Below are positions 8,820 to 15,922 of a stretch of DNA of 31,324 bases, piece by piece. The stretch covers positions 1-31,324 of the forward strand of contig JBMHCM010000101.1 in the NCBI GenBank assembly GCA_049889915.1, written 5' to 3'. Positions within the stretch are counted from its first letter, which is position 1; every line of letters begins with the position of its first letter. The notes under the pieces are model-generated. The model searched no databases, was not told the DNA's origin, and saw only the letters and a list, made by a program, of their open reading frames with translations. The stretch is from UBA8337 sp049889915. GTDB lineage: Bacteria; Pseudomonadota; Alphaproteobacteria; RS24. The position numbers were made by a program, and so were the translations under genes.

Positions 8820-9335
8820 CTAGTTATCGACAATCTCTACTTGCTTGCGATTGTAAGCGGTGAAGCCGAGCTTTTGATACAGCGATAGGGCGGACGGGTG
8901 GTCGAGCGTGCAGGTTTGAATAATTACCCTTTGTGGCGCCCGTGCGGTTATTAATTGCAAAGCCTGTTTGACCATAAGCGGCCCCAAGCCCTTGCCGATT
9001 TCCTCTTCCACCAAGCCGACGAAAACAATTTCAACCTGCGGAAACAGGCGAAAGTTCAATTCGACATAGCCAATAGATTGGCCGTCCCGCGCCAGCACAT
9101 AAATCTCGGTCGCCGGGTGATGAATAAGCGTCGCCAATTGCCGGTCGGTCAGTTTGCGCCGATTGACCCAGTGCCATTTGCGACCGACCCGGTCATAAAG
9201 CGCACGATAGCCGTCCAACGGCATATTGCTGACGCGGGTAAAGCTGACGCCTTGCGGCCAAACAATCTCACCCATGGGCTGCCGATAGGGCGGCTCCATA
9301 GCCAAATGGGTGACGATGGTCTGCAGGCGTGTCAC
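8820..9335 (-). CDS. GNAT-family N-acetyltransferase
   Basis: This is a 171-residue GNAT protein. The C-terminal half carries the acetyl-CoA binding core: a beta strand VEIVFVGLV, then the pyrophosphate loop EEIGKGLGPLMV (Q/R-x-x-G-x-G/A type), followed by the HPSALSLYQKLGF motif near the end. The acceptor is unknown. The start is a GTG at 9335, three bases after the cysK stop, so the two genes are probably co-transcribed. The methionine at residue 13 is an alternative start. A link to cysteine synthesis (as for serine acetyltransferase) should not be assumed, because that enzyme has a different fold. Confidence 0.8.
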   Translation of the reverse strand: MTRLQTIVTHLAMEPPYRQPMGEIVWPQGVSFTRVSNMPLDGYRALYDRVGRKWHWVNRRKLTDRQLATLIHHPATEIYVLARDGQSIGYVELNFRLFPQVEIVFVGLVEEEIGKGLGPLMVKQALQLITARAPQRVIIQTCTLDHPSALSLYQKLGFTAYNRKQVEIVDN

Positions 9336-9338
9336 GGT

Positions 9339-10337
9339 TTACAGCCAATCAGGGGCGGGCAGGCCTTGCTCTTTCAAAAAGGCCGGATTGAACAGCTTTG
9401 ATTGATAGCGTGTGCCGTAATCGCACAAAATGGTAACAATGGTGTGGCCGGGGCCAAGGTCTTTCGCCATGCGCATGGCACCGGCAATGTTGATACCGCT
9501 AGAACCACCAAGCACCAGCCCTTCATCTTTCAACAAGTCGAAGACAATCGGCAGCGCCTCAGCGTCGGGGATTTGATAGGCATCATCAATCGGCGCGTCT
9601 TCCAAATTGGCAGTAACACGGCCTTGGCCAATGCCCTCGGTAATTGATGTGCCTTCGCTGCGCAATTCGCCATGCTTGTACCAGTGATACATATTGGCGC
9701 CCATCGGGTCGGCGGCAGCAATGCGAATATTGGCGTTTTGCTGCTTCAAATAAATGCCGGTGCCGGCCAGTGTGCCGCCGGTGCCGATGGCGCAGGTAAA
9801 GCCGTCCACCTTGCCCTCGGTTTGCCGCCAAATCTCAGGGCCGGTGGTTTCAATATGCGCCTGCCGGTTGGCCACATTGTCAAACTGGTTGGCCCAAATG
9901 GCACCGGCTTCATGCTTTTCGTTCAGCTCGGCGGCCAAGCGACCGGAATATTTGACGTAATTATTGTCATCCGCATAAGGCACGGCAGGCACTTCAATCA
10001 GCTCCGCCCCGGCCAGTCGCAGCATGTCTTTTTTCTCTTGGCTTTGCGTTTCGGGAATAACAATCACCGATTTATAGCCCAGCGCATTGGCGACCAGCGC
10101 AATACCGATGCCGGTATTACCGGCCGTGCCTTCGACAATTGTGCCGCCCGGTTTCAAAAGGCCTTTATCAACCGCATCTTTGACGATGAACAGCGCGGCG
10201 CGGTCTTTTACCGATTGACCGGGGTTCATAAACTCCGCTTTGCCAAGAATGTTGCAGCCGGTTTCCTCTGAAGCCTTTTGCAGCTTGATAAGCGGTGTGT
10301 TGCCGATTGCTTCAATCATATTATTGTGAAATTGCAT
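9339..10337 (-). CDS. cysK: cysteine synthase A (O-acetylserine sulfhydrylase)
   Basis: This 332-residue PLP fold-type II enzyme makes cysteine from O-acetylserine and sulfide. Lys44 in NPGQSVKDRAA is the Schiff-base lysine. The substrate loop reads EGTAGNTGIG (69-78) in place of the more common TSGNTG. The glycine-rich phosphate-binding loop is AIGTGGTLAGTG, and the C-terminal GGSSGIN motif is present. This longer variant is frequent in alphaproteobacteria. ATG 10337 has GGGAG upstream. The 106-bp gap to the divergent ChrR-like gene holds a 10-bp direct repeat. Confidence 0.93.
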   Translation of the reverse strand: MQFHNNMIEAIGNTPLIKLQKASEETGCNILGKAEFMNPGQSVKDRAALFIVKDAVDKGLLKPGGTIVEGTAGNTGIGIALVANALGYKSVIVIPETQSQEKKDMLRLAGAELIEVPAVPYADDNNYVKYSGRLAAELNEKHEAGAIWANQFDNVANRQAHIETTGPEIWRQTEGKVDGFTCAIGTGGTLAGTGIYLKQQNANIRIAAADPMGANMYHWYKHGELRSEGTSITEGIGQGRVTANLEDAPIDDAYQIPDAEALPIVFDLLKDEGLVLGGSSGINIAGAMRMAKDLGPGHTIVTILCDYGTRYQSKLFNPAFLKEQGLPAPDWL

Positions 10338-10385
10338 GATTGCTCCCGATGTATTAAATTTTGCGCTGGTCTAATCCGAATTGTG

Positions 10386-10407
10386 ATTTATATCGTAATT
10401 TATATCG
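10386..10407. repeat. tandem direct repeat in cysK/ChrR-like divergent region
   Basis: The 10-mer ATTTATATCG occurs at 10386-10395 and again at 10398-10407, a 12-bp period. It lies 37 to 58 bp before the TTG start of the ChrR-like gene, in an AT-rich patch. It could be a regulator-binding site or a core promoter element; no regulator is identified. I found no recognisable ECF11-type TGATCC promoter here. Confidence 0.6.
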
Positions 10408-10443
10408 ATACTGTTTTTTGGTAGAAGACAAAAGAGAAGATTT

Positions 10444-11109
10444 TTGAACGCTCACTTGCCACTTAGCCCTAGCTTGGAGTCTTTGGTCGCGCAATACGCA
10501 GCAGGCGATCTTGGACACGGTATGGCCGTCTTAATGGCCAGCTATATAACTTTGTCTCCGGCGGCGCGTCAGCAAATGCAGACGCTGGAACAGGTTAATG
10601 GTGTTTTGCTGGATGAATCGGAACCGGCAAAAATGACCGACAGCGCTTTGGACGCCGCGCTGGCTTTGCTCGATAGCGATGAAGAAGAAGCGCCGACCCA
10701 AGAAACAACCTCTGATGAACTGAATGCCGATTTGCCGGCGCCCTTGCGGGCCATTTTGGACAAGCCGATTGAGGATGAGAAGTGGCGTTTTGCCTATCCC
10801 GGCGTGCGCCAAGTAACATTGCCCATCGGCGATACGGGCGAGAGCGTCAAATTGCTGAAAATCAAGCCCGGTAAAGCCTCACCACGCCACACCCATAAGG
10901 GTATTGAGGCGACTTTGGTGTTGCGTGGTGCGTTTCGTGACGGTAATCGTTTATATGAACGCGGCGAACTGGCACTGGCTGACCAACATATTCAGCACCG
11001 CCCGCGCGCTGAGGGTTCAGAAGATTGTATTTGCTTGGCAGTGACTGATGGCGCACTTCGTTTCACAGACAGCTTTGGACGCATCGTCCGCGATTTCTTC
11101 GGCCGTTAA
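10444..11109 (+). CDS. ChrR-like anti-sigma/cupin protein with degenerate zinc anti-sigma domain
   Basis: This 221-residue protein aligns along its length with ChrR, the zinc anti-sigma factor that holds RpoE inactive until singlet oxygen appears. The C-terminal cupin keeps the expected metal ligands (H-x-H-x3-E in HTHKGIE, later His in HIQHRP) and the family sequence LVLRGAFRD and DCICLA. In the N-terminal anti-sigma domain, the H-x3-C-x2-C motif of ChrR (His31, Cys35, Cys38) is replaced by Tyr34, Ser38 and Ala41. An acidic linker (DSDEEEAPTQE) joins the domains. No ECF sigma gene adjoins it. The start is TTG with AGAGAAGA upstream. It probably heads an operon with the next two genes. Confidence 0.83.
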   Translation: MNAHLPLSPSLESLVAQYAAGDLGHGMAVLMASYITLSPAARQQMQTLEQVNGVLLDESEPAKMTDSALDAALALLDSDEEEAPTQETTSDELNADLPAPLRAILDKPIEDEKWRFAYPGVRQVTLPIGDTGESVKLLKIKPGKASPRHTHKGIEATLVLRGAFRDGNRLYERGELALADQHIQHRPRAEGSEDCICLAVTDGALRFTDSFGRIVRDFFGR

Positions 11110-11815
11110 GGCTTTCCTCATTTCTGCATTATTACTGCTGGCGGCCCCGCAGGCCGCTGTGGCGTTTGGCGCCAACCTTTCAACCGATTGGCGCGGCGGC
11201 ATTCCTGACAGCAATATTTTGGCCTACGAAATTACCCGCAAAGGCAAGCGGCTTGGCTTTCAGACCATTGAGTTTGAGCAATTGGATAATGGCGATGTGG
11301 TGGCCAATATTCATGTCGAGTTGGTTTTGAAACTGGGGCCGATACCGCTTTTCCGATACCAGCACGAGAATCGCGAATTATGGCGCGATGGGCGGCTTAT
11401 CGAGTTGATCTCTAAGACCAATAATAATGGCGGCGATGTGTTTACGCGGCTTAACCTGCAAGATGGGGAGCTGACCGGAAGCGGCACGAAATATAAGGGC
11501 GACCTGCAGGGCGTTACTCATTCAACCAGCTATTTCGACCCAAATTTCGTGCGCCAGCCATTGCTTGTCAGTTCGCAAGATGGCCGTTTGTTGAAAACCG
11601 AGACGCAAGAAATCGGCCGTGAGACGCTGAATTTGAAAATCGGCCAAGTGGAAGCCACCCGCTTTCGCACCATCGGCAAGTTGAAGCTTGATATCTGGTA
11701 CACCGATGCCGGTCGCTGGGTGCAGACCAAGTTTTCTCGCGGTGGCTACACCTTATACATCTCGGCAGTTAATCCGACTGAGCTGCCGCCACGTAAGGAG
11801 TGGAAACGCCCTTAA
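11048..11815 (+). CDS. DUF6134-like secreted protein
   Basis: This 255-residue protein of unknown function resembles the DUF6134 family. It shows a beta-rich pattern with EITRKGKRLGFQTIEF, YQHENRELWRDGRLIEL and SKTNNNGG, which fit my memory of that family. A hydrophobic stretch at about residues 23-39 ending in AVAFG suggests export, possibly to the periplasm, although the N-terminal region before it is long and weakly charged. The start at 11048 lies 62 bp inside the ChrR-like gene in another frame. No other in-frame ATG, GTG or TTG keeps the signal peptide. Members of this family often neighbour Cfa/DUF1365 photo-oxidative clusters. The DUF assignment is from recall. Confidence 0.7.
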   Translation: MAHFVSQTALDASSAISSAVKAFLISALLLLAAPQAAVAFGANLSTDWRGGIPDSNILAYEITRKGKRLGFQTIEFEQLDNGDVVANIHVELVLKLGPIPLFRYQHENRELWRDGRLIELISKTNNNGGDVFTRLNLQDGELTGSGTKYKGDLQGVTHSTSYFDPNFVRQPLLVSSQDGRLLKTETQEIGRETLNLKIGQVEATRFRTIGKLKLDIWYTDAGRWVQTKFSRGGYTLYISAVNPTELPPRKEWKRP

Positions 11816-11831
11816 CAGTCGGAGAGCTTTC

Positions 11832-12599
11832 ATGACCATTATGACGCCGCAGCATGGTTGCGTATGGATTACCGGTGCCTCATCAGGCATTGGCGCGGCC
11901 TTGGCTTTGGAGATGGCGGGGCGTGGCTGGCAAGTCGCCATTTCGGCGCGCCGCGAAGCCGATTTGCAGGCTTTGGCCGATGGCCATGAAAATATTCATG
12001 CCTTTGCCTGTGATGTGACCGACCGCGACGGCATGGCGGCCACTGCCAGAGCCATTGAAGCGCAAGTGGCGCCGATTGCCGTGGCGGTTTTGAATGCCGG
12101 TATTTATTTGCCGACTGCGTTGCCCGATTTCGATGCGACGCTGTTTGACCGCACGTTTGATGTCAATCTCACCGGCACGGTTAACGGGCTGGCGCCGCTT
12201 ATTCCGGCCATGGTAGCGCGCGGGCAGGGGCAAATTTGCCTTGTCGCATCGGTTACCGGTTATGGCGGTTTGGGCACTTCGGCGGCTTATGGTGCATCGA
12301 AAGCGGCACTGCTCAATATGGCCGAGTCATTGGCCATGGATTTGCAAGCTAATGGCGTGTATGTCAGTGCCGTGGCGCCGGGCTTTGTGCACACGCCTGC
12401 CACCGATGTTAACGAATTTCCCATGCCGTTTATCATTGAAGCGGAAGAGGCGGCCAAACGCATTGCCGATGGGCTGGCCCGCAATAAGATGCATATCGCT
12501 TTTCCCAAGCGTTTTACCTATCTGCTGCGGCTCATCAATTTATTGCCGCGCGTGCTGTATGTAAAACTGGTCGGCAAGGTTACCTCACCAAACCGCTAG
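11832..12599 (+). CDS. short-chain dehydrogenase/reductase (classical SDR)
   Basis: This 255-residue SDR has the nucleotide-binding motif TGASSGIG (14-21), LNAG (87-90) and a full catalytic set Ser140, Tyr153 and Lys157 in YGASK. The C-terminus is hydrophobic and basic (LLRLINLLPRVLYVKLVGKV), suggesting membrane association and a lipid substrate; this is inference. ATG 11832 is selected because GGAGAG lies just upstream; the longer open frame overlaps the DUF6134-like gene. It ends the ChrR-like operon and runs 20 bp into the convergent Cfa gene. SDRs accompany Cfa, DUF1365 and FAD-oxidase genes in singlet-oxygen regulons of other bacteria. Confidence 0.88.
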   Translation: MTIMTPQHGCVWITGASSGIGAALALEMAGRGWQVAISARREADLQALADGHENIHAFACDVTDRDGMAATARAIEAQVAPIAVAVLNAGIYLPTALPDFDATLFDRTFDVNLTGTVNGLAPLIPAMVARGQGQICLVASVTGYGGLGTSAAYGASKAALLNMAESLAMDLQANGVYVSAVAPGFVHTPATDVNEFPMPFIIEAEEAAKRIADGLARNKMHIAFPKRFTYLLRLINLLPRVLYVKLVGKVTSPNR

Positions 12600-13836
12600 G
12601 CGCCCATTTGTGCTGCAGCGTGAAATGCGACACGTCGATGGATCCGGTGCTGAAACCGGCCTCGCAATAGGACAGATAATAGCGCCACATTTGCTTGAAG
12701 CGTTTATCAAAGCCCAGCGCCTCGACCTCCGGCCAAACGGCGAGAAACTTCTCATGCCATTCCGCCAGCGTGCGGGCATAGTCTTGCGCAAAATCTTCAC
12801 GTTGCAGCAAGCTCAGCCCGGCGCGGTCAAATTGCGCCGACAGTTTTTCCGGTGAGGGCAGCATGCCGCCGGGAAAAATATAACGCTGAATGAAGTCAGC
12901 CTTTTTGCGATAGGCGGCAAAGCGGTCATTGGCGATGGTGATGATTTGCAACCCGGCACGGCCGCCCGGCTTGAGCAATTTCCTAATCTGCTCGAAATAG
13001 ACCGGCCAATAGCTTTCGCCGACCGCCTCAAACATCTCAATCGAGACAATACGGTCATATTGCGCGGTGACATCACGATAGTCGCGGAATTGGAAATCCA
13101 CCTTATCGCCGAGACCGGCCATGGCGATGCGGTTTTTCGCATAGTCCAATTGCTGCTGCGAAATGGTGATGCCGGTGACTTTGCAGCCAATCTCGCGGGC
13201 GGCAAATTCTGCAAAGCCACCCCAGCCGCAACCGATTTCCAGCACGTGGTCATCGGGGCCGATATCGGCGCTTTCGCATAAGGCACGATATTTGGCGGCC
13301 TGCGCGTCGCGTAAGCTTTGCTGGCTGTCACGAAACAGCGCCGAGCTATAGGTCATGCTGGCGTCGAGCCACAGGCTGTAAAACTCATTGCCGAGGTCAT
13401 AATGGGCGTGAATATTGCGTTTCGAGCCTTCACGCGTATTGGGCCGCAGGATATGGATGAGACGGTTCAGCCAATTGGTCAGCTTGTTGCGATCAATCGT
13501 ATTATGAATGTGGCTCATATTGCGGTTCAGCATAATCAGCAATTTACTGAGGTCGGGCGTGCTCCATTGCCCGTCCATATAGGCCTCGGCAAAGCCCATA
13601 GAGCCATGCCGGATAACACGGCGGAACATGGCCGTATCATGCACGCGAATAACGGATGGCGGGCTGGTGTCGCCCGCAGCGGCGGTGCCGAATTGTAAAA
13701 CCGGCCCATCGGGCAGTTCAATCAGCAATCTTCCGTCTTTCAATTGATTGAGAAAAAGCGATAAAAATCTCGCTGACGCCGGAAGCTTTGCTCCGGTATC
13801 TAGGGCGACCTGTTGCTCAGGTTCTGTTTTGCTCAT
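12580..13836 (-). CDS. cyclopropane-fatty-acyl-phospholipid synthase family methyltransferase
   Basis: This 418-residue SAM-dependent methyltransferase acts on unsaturated acyl chains of membrane phospholipids. The NIHAHYDLGNEFYSLWLD segment precedes the SAM-binding motif EIGCGWGGF (200-208) and VTGITIS. The late cysteine of the family is present (Cys391 in SYCEAGF), and the C-terminal FTLQHKWA is typical. It may make cyclopropane fatty acids. Because a FAD oxidoreductase is in the same operon, it could instead be a C-methylase of the furan-fatty-acid type; sequence alone does not decide. AGGAGG-like bases precede ATG 13836. It is the last gene of a four-gene operon, 15 bp after the DUF1365 gene. 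Confidence 0.92.
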   Translation of the reverse strand: MSKTEPEQQVALDTGAKLPASARFLSLFLNQLKDGRLLIELPDGPVLQFGTAAAGDTSPPSVIRVHDTAMFRRVIRHGSMGFAEAYMDGQWSTPDLSKLLIMLNRNMSHIHNTIDRNKLTNWLNRLIHILRPNTREGSKRNIHAHYDLGNEFYSLWLDASMTYSSALFRDSQQSLRDAQAAKYRALCESADIGPDDHVLEIGCGWGGFAEFAAREIGCKVTGITISQQQLDYAKNRIAMAGLGDKVDFQFRDYRDVTAQYDRIVSIEMFEAVGESYWPVYFEQIRKLLKPGGRAGLQIITIANDRFAAYRKKADFIQRYIFPGGMLPSPEKLSAQFDRAGLSLLQREDFAQDYARTLAEWHEKFLAVWPEVEALGFDKRFKQMWRYYLSYCEAGFSTGSIDVSHFTLQHKWAPSGLVR

Positions 13837-13851
13837 GCCATCCTCCTGCCA

Positions 13852-14619
13852 CTAAATGCTGTGCCGGCTTTGAGACGGTTCAGGGCGGCGAATAAACGGC
13901 ACGCCCTTCAAAAACAGTTTGGCAGCCTCATAATGAATTGCAACCAAAACCTTGACCGTCATTAACGGGTGGGTAAGGAATGCGCGCAATAACTGCTTGT
14001 CGCTAAGCGGCCGTTTGTCACCGACAAAGCTGGCCACCAAAAGCGGTTGCGCATCCTGAGTTTCGCGAATGACCAGACGCAAAGTGTCGTCGGGCAGCGC
14101 GGTTGAAAAATGATAGCGTGCCTGCATGCCGATGAAGGGCGAGACATGCATTTGTTTATCGCGAGCGTGAAGGGTCGGCGTCTCAGCGCTGTCTTCAGCC
14201 AAGGAGACGACGTAAATATGGTCGTCGCCAAACGTATTGCGCACCTCATAGACCATGCTGCTTATTCGGCCACCGGTCAGGCAGTAATAGACGGTCAGCG
14301 GATTAAAGGCGAAGCCGAACATGCGCGGATAGCACAGAATGAAAATCTTGTCGGGGGCCGGTAAGTCGGCTTCCTGCAGCATGCTTTCGACAAATGGGCG
14401 CAGCTTGCTGCCGTCTTTAGCGCCGTGGTCGGCCAGCCTTATACTGAACAAATTGAAACGGTTGACCGATAAAAGCGACAAGCCAAACGTATTGCTGTCG
14501 AGCGCATCGACATCAAACAAGGTTGAGAAAACACGATAGCTGAACCGATGCGTCTTCGGCCGATAGCGCGCATGGCGCACCGTGCCGACATAAAGCGCAT
14601 TTTCCGGCTCTTGCTGCAT
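13852..14619 (-). CDS. DUF1365 family protein
   Basis: This 255-residue protein matches DUF1365. The start LYVGTVRHARYRPKTHRFSY is the family hallmark, followed by RPFVESMLQ, the central FGFAFNPLTVYYC motif, YEVRNTFGDDHIY and the KQMHVSPF segment. Its biochemical activity is unknown. It nearly always sits between a FAD amine-oxidase-like gene and a Cfa gene, as here, so a role in modifying membrane fatty acids is inferred. Its ATG overlaps the FAD gene's stop by one base (TAATG), indicating translational coupling. Confidence 0.92.
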   Translation of the reverse strand: MQQEPENALYVGTVRHARYRPKTHRFSYRVFSTLFDVDALDSNTFGLSLLSVNRFNLFSIRLADHGAKDGSKLRPFVESMLQEADLPAPDKIFILCYPRMFGFAFNPLTVYYCLTGGRISSMVYEVRNTFGDDHIYVVSLAEDSAETPTLHARDKQMHVSPFIGMQARYHFSTALPDDTLRLVIRETQDAQPLLVASFVGDKRPLSDKQLLRAFLTHPLMTVKVLVAIHYEAAKLFLKGVPFIRRPEPSQSRHSI

Positions 14620-15893
14620 TATTCAGCGGCCTCCGGCTTGGCGGCATCTGTGCTGCGCGCGCTTATTTGGTCGATAACCCGCATGGCTGATTGCAGGCCG
14701 TCTTCGTGAAAGCCAAAGCCGGTCCAAGCGCCGCAAAACCAAGCCCGATGTTTGCCTTGCACGGCGGAGAGGGCGCGTTGTGCTGCCATGGCGGCGGCAT
14801 CAAATTGCGGGTGGTCATAAACATAATGGCCAAAGGTTTTGTCGGCATCGGGCGCTTGTGGCGGGTTAAGCGTCACAAACACCGGCAGTGCCGGGTCGAT
14901 ATTTTGCAGCCGGTTCATCCAATAGCTGACGGTCATCACATCGGCTTCCATGCCCTTATGCGTCATGTAATTCCAAGACGACCAAGTGACCTTGCGCTTT
15001 GGCATCAGCTTTTCATCACGGTGCAGATAAACATCATTCGGACGATAGCGCACGGCTTGTAAAATAGCTGCTTCTTCGTCGGTCGCATCGCTGAGAATGG
15101 CGCGCGTCTGGTCGCTATGACAGGCGAATATCACCTCGTCGAAAATATGCGTCTCGCCTTTGGCCGTGACGGCGACCCCGGCATCGAGGCGTTTCACTTC
15201 CGTCACCTCAGCATCGAGATGCAGCGTGTCTTTATAACTTGCAGTGATTTTTTCGACATATTGCCGCGAGCCATTACTGACCGTACGCCAAACCGGACGG
15301 TCATGATTGATCAGCCGGTGATTGTAGAAAAACTGCAAAAAGCTGGCGGCCGGAAAATTCATAATCTCATCGGCCGGGGTTGACCAAATGGCGGCCCCCA
15401 TGGGCAGCAAATAGCGGCGGATGAAAATGCCGCTCAGCCGCTTGCGTTGCAGCCAGGTGCCGAGGCTTTCATCACCCAGCTGACCGCCTTCATGATCTTG
15501 CGCGGCCAGCTTGTTGAATTTGAAAATATCGCGCAGCATCAGCCAGAAAATCGGGTTCAGCCAATTACGCTTTTGCGCAAACACCGCTCGCAGAGACTGC
15601 CCCGACCATTCAAAGCGGCCATTATCGGCTGAAAAAGCAAAGCTCATATCGCTGGCCTCGGTTTCGACCTTCAGCGCGTCAAACAAGGCCACCAGACCGG
15701 GATAATTCAGCTCATTATAAACAATAAAACCGGTGTCGACCGCAAGCGGCGTGCCGTCATAGTCAATATCCACCGTCGCGCTGTGGCCACCGGCCCGATT
15801 GCGCTTTTCAAACACCGTGACCTTATGCTCGCGCGATAGAAAATGAGCGGCCACATTGCCGGAGATGCCGGCGCCGATAATGGCGATATTCAT
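14619..15893 (-). CDS. FAD-dependent amine-oxidase-like oxidoreductase
   Basis: This 424-residue flavoprotein has an N-terminal Rossmann motif GAGISGNVAAHFLS starting at residue 7, the FAD ribose glutamate (Glu29 in VFEKR) and the GGHSATVDIDY substrate-side start. The C-terminus has WFCGAWTGFGFHEDGLQSA, the second FAD-binding region of the amine oxidase/NAD(P)-binding-8 proteins found beside DUF1365 and Cfa. The substrate is probably a membrane fatty acid or an isoprenoid rather than an amine; this is inference from neighbours. AGGAG precedes ATG 15893. It is the second gene of the operon, 29 bp after the photolyase. Confidence 0.88.
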   Translation of the reverse strand: MNIAIIGAGISGNVAAHFLSREHKVTVFEKRNRAGGHSATVDIDYDGTPLAVDTGFIVYNELNYPGLVALFDALKVETEASDMSFAFSADNGRFEWSGQSLRAVFAQKRNWLNPIFWLMLRDIFKFNKLAAQDHEGGQLGDESLGTWLQRKRLSGIFIRRYLLPMGAAIWSTPADEIMNFPAASFLQFFYNHRLINHDRPVWRTVSNGSRQYVEKITASYKDTLHLDAEVTEVKRLDAGVAVTAKGETHIFDEVIFACHSDQTRAILSDATDEEAAILQAVRYRPNDVYLHRDEKLMPKRKVTWSSWNYMTHKGMEADVMTVSYWMNRLQNIDPALPVFVTLNPPQAPDADKTFGHYVYDHPQFDAAAMAAQRALSAVQGKHRAWFCGAWTGFGFHEDGLQSAMRVIDQISARSTDAAKPEAAE

Positions 15894-15922
15894 GGGGGAT
15901 ACTCCTGACTACAGACGCAACT

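Noticed and set aside
9672..10271. 199-residue open frame on the plus strand
   Set aside because: It is antisense to cysK, which is unambiguous.
10338..10443. ECF11/RpoE-type promoter before the ChrR-like gene
   Set aside because: I looked for TGATCC with a TAAGA-like -10 and did not find it. A loose resemblance (GGTCT then CGAAT) to the region before the DUF3137 gene is too weak and differs in spacing.
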